Below, one piece after another: positions 60,301 to 64,000 of a DNA stretch of 64,000 nt; position 1 is the first letter of the stretch, and each line of letters opens with the position of its first letter. Under the pieces are notes generated by a model. The model made no database searches and was not told the DNA's origin. It saw nothing but the letters and a program-made list of their open reading frames with translations. The DNA lies in the NCBI RefSeq assembly GCF_027596085.1, contig NC_072464.1, positions 12,714,124 through 12,778,123 on the forward strand. Reading direction: 5' to 3'. This DNA is from Anoplopoma fimbria (Eukaryota > Chordata > Actinopteri > Perciformes > Anoplopomatidae). Both the position numbers and the translations under genes were made by a program.

Positions 60301-63300
60301 CCTCTCTTTCACCTTGTGCATTTGTTCTCCAGCTCTAAGCCTTGAATGGGACGGCGGTAAAGTAGATGTGAATGTTAAATTAGGCGAAGTTAATTAAAGC
60401 AAATTACTTTGGATCATGTGGCAGTCAGAGTGTCAGCTGATGACTAAATAGTGAGTGATCAGCTGCTTCTGCTCTTAGAAAGCCTATTTGAAATTTCGAT
60501 TTATCAGCTTTTCATTAGGGATGTATAACAATAGTATGAAAGTGTCGATTTCTCATTTAAGAAAGTAAGAAAGGTGTTACGAAAAAATTGTGCTTGCTTT
60601 AGGTGTTTAATCATTTTAATAAATGGACCGACAAATATCATTTTCTTATGCTTTTAACAGTGATTTATACCAATCATGAGTGGTTTATTAACCATGTGAA
60701 TCTGTTTTAAACCTCTTTGCTCCTCATTAATATGTACTTAATTGAACGACAAACCTGTATGCATTTCCATTTTGAAACAGTGTATCAAAACTGTACATCA
60801 TAATTGTTTATAATATATGTATATTCTTGCAGCTAACAAAATGATTACATTGCATTATATTTTCTGGGTTCATGCAGACACAATAGCAAATTTTCATTCC
60901 AATCAGTGCTGAACAGAGAGCTGGTAAATTGGAGCAGCAAAACAATAATTCCACTGATTAGCCCCTTTCTGTGCGGCGTAAGTGAACTGTTTATACTGTG
61001 GAGTACCTCTGCAAGAGGAGAGGAACCAAAACAGCCTGATTAGGCAAAGAGTAATTGGATAAGTTCATTTCCCCATGAGGACAACGCACAGGATGACAGC
61101 TTGCATAAAAGTCTACAGCTTCTGTTGACTCGCATGAGTAATAATGCCACTGGAATAGGATTTTTGGTTGTCTGTCATTTTTGTTGTTGAGGTTCGATGT
61201 TTAGATGTGTCTGATGAGTGATGCTAGATTGTAAAGGCCTTGTTGTTTAGTTTCATGGAAAATCATGTATGTGTCCCTACTTAATCCAGTAGAAGAACAA
61301 AATATATTAAAGCTGCAAGCAGCGATAAAGGGGCCCTAGCACCTTTCCATGCGTTGGTGGTACTGGCGAGAAGTTGGTCGACATGGCAAGGCACAATGAA
61401 ACAGGAACTCTGCTGAGTGCAATGATGCCTCCCATACGTGTCAACAACAAATGGTCCATGGGTGATGAAAGGGGGCAGAGCTATAAGTCTATATTGGCAT
61501 GTAAATGTACACAGGCCTTGACCCTTATCATGCTTGAGGAATTCAGAGCAGATTTGATAAAGTACACTGAAGTTACAACAACTTCCTGTTTTATGGCATC
61601 ATGCCATGGCAACAATGTTGCATGAAAACTAAAATGTTTGGTAACTTTTGATCACAAAAATCGGCCCAATGTTGAAATCGATCTGAGTAAATCTGTAGAA
61701 GGAGCTCGTTAAAGTACAGGGTCTGTAAAAGCGAGTTCCTGTTTGGTTTTGGAAATACCTCCAAGAGGCTTTTTTGTACGTCTCCTCATGTTACACCTGC
61801 TTCCAAATTGAATTAATGTAGGTGAAACCTCAATGAGCATTAGCCCAACAATCCACTAAACAGTTGTTGTATTATTTCAGTCTGGTATAAAGTGGTTGAC
61901 TGGCATTGCAACTAAAAAACTCTCAGAGATGGTCTCATTGGCAGTGTTTCTGGTTAGTGAAAGATCTGGCTTCATCTGTAGACAACCAGGACATTTATCT
62001 GATTATTGGAGAGGCAGGGGATAACTTAACTGTTCAGATAACTGCTTCCGCTCTGCAAAGACTTGCCTGAATCTCATGTTGTTGCCCATCATGACAACTA
62101 CGCACAGCTATGAATCATCAATATTTTCTACATGTATCACTGTTCAAACCTGTTGAGAGACGATGTGACAGCCTGGTGATGAATAGTGCTGATCACCTCA
62201 GTGACGTTAACTTCTCACAGGGCCTCACCTGTCAACAGACCTTCACGTTTCAGGTGTCAACATAAGAATATGGATTGTTGATGTCATTAAGTGACTCCAC
62301 CATGCACATTCCAAACGTCCCTCAACACGGTAATACTCAAAGCCAAGTCATCATTCACCTGACATCCGTCACCATGTTGAATGAGACGGCATTCCCATTA
62401 TGCCACAGCGTGAAACTTCCTGAGTCACTGTTGACAGATTAACAAAACCTGTGAAGCCATATTCCAAATTCCAATATGCTAGATTTATTTATAAGTACTA
62501 TATAAATCTAGCATGAAGGTTCTCCAGTGTGGAATATAACTACTACAATATATCAATATGTATATGTAAAATACATATATATATTGATATATTGATTGAA
62601 TTACCCAACAATATATAAAATAGTTAAAGCTACAATTCAATAACGTTATAAAAAATAGTAATATAATATTTATTATTTATTATTTATTTAGTATTACATA
62701 GGATTAGATGCATGGGGGTAATATGAATTATTTTCTCTAAACGTAATTTGGTAAGGATATTAAAAACCTTTACTTAAGTGACATTTCAAATGAAGGGCTT
62801 TTACTTAATGGAATATTTTTATATTGAAGTGTTGGCACTTTTACTTCAGTAAAGGATCTGAGTACTCCCTCCAACACTCAGGAGTAAACCCCCCTTTTAT
62901 TTGTAAAATGAGTGATATTATAAAACAAACTGTGCACCAACTGTATGGGTTGTAAATTAAAGAACATATTGCAGTCCACTGTTATGTTAAAGGCTGTCAC
63001 TCTCATGTGACAGATGTACACCCGTGTCCCCCCTCCCTCACCCCTCCCTTTGCTGGAGAATCAGGAGTCCTTAGAGCTGCTGCTGGATAAATGGTCTGCT
63101 TCAGAGCCTCATTACCTAATCACCAGCACAGCCAAGACGTCTACCACGCAAATTAATAAGGGAAGACGGTCGCCTGTGAATGTTGAGATTTTTCTCTTAA
63201 ATCACACTCACATTTGTTAATTTGTATTTTCCAACTTAATAGCTAATAGTTTTAAAACAAAGGGGTACAAAAGGCATGACCAGACACTGCCCCCTTCATG

Positions 63301-63887
63301 CAGAGTTACACACAAGCCTGTTTTGGTGCACTTAAAAACAATTTTAATGGAACTTACTTTGACACTGTAAGCTTGTTTCTTGCAGTTCTGACATTTGAAC
63401 ACTAAAAAGAAACATGAAATATATTCCTGAGTATTTTATTGTATTTGTTATGACTTCCCTGTGACTCCCACCGTGTTTTTTCATGTGGATGTTTATTTTT
63501 CCCATATTATTTGCAAAAAGCTAATGATTTTTTTTTTGGGCCAAATCTAATCACTGTTCCACAATCAATCTTAAGAAGTCAATGTTATTGATTCTATGGC
63601 TCTGATTCTGTTGCTTGTACTGTCTTCTCATTAAAAAATGTTGTTGTTGCTGCTGAAATATTATTTTATACTGATACTCTATCTGTGTGTTTTTTTGTCC
63701 TATCGCTGCAGGTGCTTTTGAGGATGAGGATATCATCCATGTTGAGGGGACAGTGGACCCAGTGAGGGATATGGAGATCATTCACGAGGAGCTGAGGCTG
63801 AAGGATGAGGAGATGATCGGCCCTATTATTGACAAGCTGGAGAAGACGGCCATTAGAGGCGGTGACAAGAAACTCAAACCAGAATTC
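44996..63887 (+). CDS. ola1: Obg-like ATPase 1 (YchF family), N-terminal half, four exons seen
   Basis: OLA1 is a cytosolic P-loop NTPase of the YchF family that hydrolyses ATP better than GTP and acts in translation and stress control. Exons seen are 44996-45084, 49861-50004, 51290-51417 and 63712-63887; phases join exactly. The first codes [20 protein letters not shown] and [10 protein letters not shown]. Joined to the next exon it completes the P-loop [29 protein letters not shown] follows. The Walker B/G3 region is [20 protein letters not shown], and the fourth exon codes [15 protein letters not shown] and [14 protein letters not shown]. The ATP-preferring G4 region, the TGS domain and the C-terminus lie past the right edge. 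A TAG at 44993-44995 precedes the first exon in frame, so the start codon must come from an upstream exon that I did not find. Intron 51418-63711 is 12.3 kb. Confidence 0.93.
47003..47514. mobile_element. piggyBac-type MITE with TTAA target sites
   Basis: The left end, after TTAA (47003-47006), reads ACGGGCCCTATTATGCT. The right end before TTAA (47511-47514) reads AGCATAATAGGGCCACT, whose reverse complement matches the left end with 2-3 mismatches. The TTAA duplication and short inverted repeats fit the piggyBac superfamily. The inside (512 bp in total) has no transposase but has repeated GATTGGTCA boxes. This family is, from memory, abundant in percomorph genomes. Confidence 0.85.
48329..48432. 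repeat. (TATG)n microsatellite in ola1 intron
   Basis: About 23 tandem TATG units bordered by TATATA. Open frames of Tyr/Ile/His or Met/Tyr/Val/Cys repeats across it are artefacts. Confidence 0.95.
49300..49740. promoter_or_regulatory. enhancer-like element upstream of the second visible ola1 exon
   Basis: Complex non-coding sequence with TAGTTAATTGCC, GTGCAATTGATC, TGGGATTATCTGACC and TTGTAATTGGGC, i.e. clustered TAATTG/GGATTA homeodomain-type sites. It lacks coding potential and repeat signature. A role as an enhancer, perhaps for sp9 housed in the ola1 intron, is inference. Confidence 0.35.
60190..60480. promoter_or_regulatory. enhancer-like element in ola1 intron
   Basis: Non-coding sequence with GGACTAATTGTGGAGATTGC, GTTAATTAAAGCAAATTACT and paired TCAGCTGATGACT/GATCAGCTGCTTC E-box motifs. 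High complexity and clustered homeodomain-like and E-box sites suggest a conserved element. There is no direct proof. Confidence 0.3.
60890..61180. promoter_or_regulatory. enhancer-like element in ola1 intron
   Basis: Non-coding sequence with ACTGATTAGCCCCTTTC, CCTGATTAGGCAAAG, AGAGTAATTGGATAAG and TGACAGCTTGCATAAAAG. These are spaced homeodomain-type sites without repeat features. Candidate only. Confidence 0.3.
61305..61800 (+). mobile_element. teleost interspersed repeat fragment
   Basis: Begins TTAAAGCTGCAAGCAGCGAT, followed by GGGGCCCTAGCACC. From memory, this is close to the start of a repeat family common across percomorph fish, whose superfamily I cannot assign with confidence. Typical internal text (ATCGGCCCAATGTTGAAATC; GGAGCTCGTTAAAGTACAGG) follows. 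No intact open frame remains. The right boundary is approximate. Confidence 0.65.
62476..62592. repeat. AT-rich hairpins in ola1 intron
   Basis: ATGCTAGATTTA (62476-62487) pairs with TAAATCTAGCAT (62503-62514), a perfect 12-bp stem with a 15-nt spacer. A second AT palindrome, with TATATCAATATGTATATG at about 62550 pairing with CATATATATATTGATATA, follows directly. Confidence 0.75.
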
Positions 63888-64000
63888 GTGAGTCAATGTC
63901 CCAGCAGGCCCTTTGCTCCCCCTCACAGCGAGGCACAAATAATAACCCTCCCACACACATGGCCAAGGAGAAAAAGTATGTTTTTTTTAATCTCCCTCCA

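Larger units (their letters stand above)
51418..63711 (+). other. ola1: ola1 12.3-kb intron
   Basis: A long intron with no recognised nested gene on either strand. Open frames here are at most about 95 codons and show no recognisable domain. Contents are candidate regulatory stretches (60190-60480, 60890-61180), an interspersed repeat (about 61305-61800), AT-rich hairpins (62476-62592) and small A/T runs. The part from about 53900 to 54600 is less AT-rich but shows no clear signal. Confidence 0.6.

Noticed and set aside
61374..61625. 83-codon open frame in ola1 intron
   Set aside because: It lies inside an interspersed repeat fragment and shows no recognised protein domain.

Overview
The window is teleost fish nuclear DNA. 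It carries intron-rich vertebrate genes with GT-AG introns, AT-rich non-coding DNA, many microsatellites, and interspersed repeats typical of percomorph fish. No bacterial, phage or CRISPR features are present. The species cannot be named from the sequence alone.

Seven protein-coding genes are recognisable. Left to right they are: chn1 (alpha-chimaerin, +, 3' half only, 802-4488); chrna1 (muscle nicotinic acetylcholine receptor alpha subunit, +, complete, 9233-16322); gpr155 (LYCHOS, lysosomal cholesterol sensor, +, complete, 18537-25975); scrn3 (secernin-3, -, complete, 27629-30984); cir1 (CBF1/RBPJ-interacting corepressor, +, complete, 31632-36762); sp9 (Sp-family zinc-finger transcription factor, -, complete, 39425-41320); and ola1 (Obg-like ATPase, +, 5' half, 44996-63887, continuing past the right edge). 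I rebuilt every exon chain by hand with consistent splice phase. The only gap is the ola1 exon carrying the start codon, which I could not find.

Gene order and relative orientation match human chromosome 2q31.1 (CHN1-CHRNA1-WIPF1-GPR155-SCRN3-CIR1-SP9-OLA1), except that no WIPF1 homologue lies between chrna1 and gpr155. The genes do not form one pathway. gpr155 and scrn3 converge tail to tail, scrn3 and cir1 share a short head-to-head promoter interval, and sp9 and ola1 are divergent. The sp9 flanks and ola1 introns contain homeodomain-site-rich stretches that resemble developmental enhancers.

Non-gene content includes a TTAA-flanked piggyBac-type MITE (47003-47514), a hAT-type MITE with a clear target-site duplication (14881-15312), a long-inverted-repeat foldback element and a relative on either side of chrna1 exon 6, an unclassified teleost repeat at about 61305-61800, three adjacent hairpins in a gpr155 intron, and several microsatellites beside splice sites. 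I saw no convincing new biological system. The most testable oddities are the paired A39/T38 tracts in the sp9 3'UTR, the in-frame 93-nt intron of chrna1, CLEAR-like GTCACGTG boxes at gpr155 and the scrn3/cir1 promoter, and the missing ola1 start exon.
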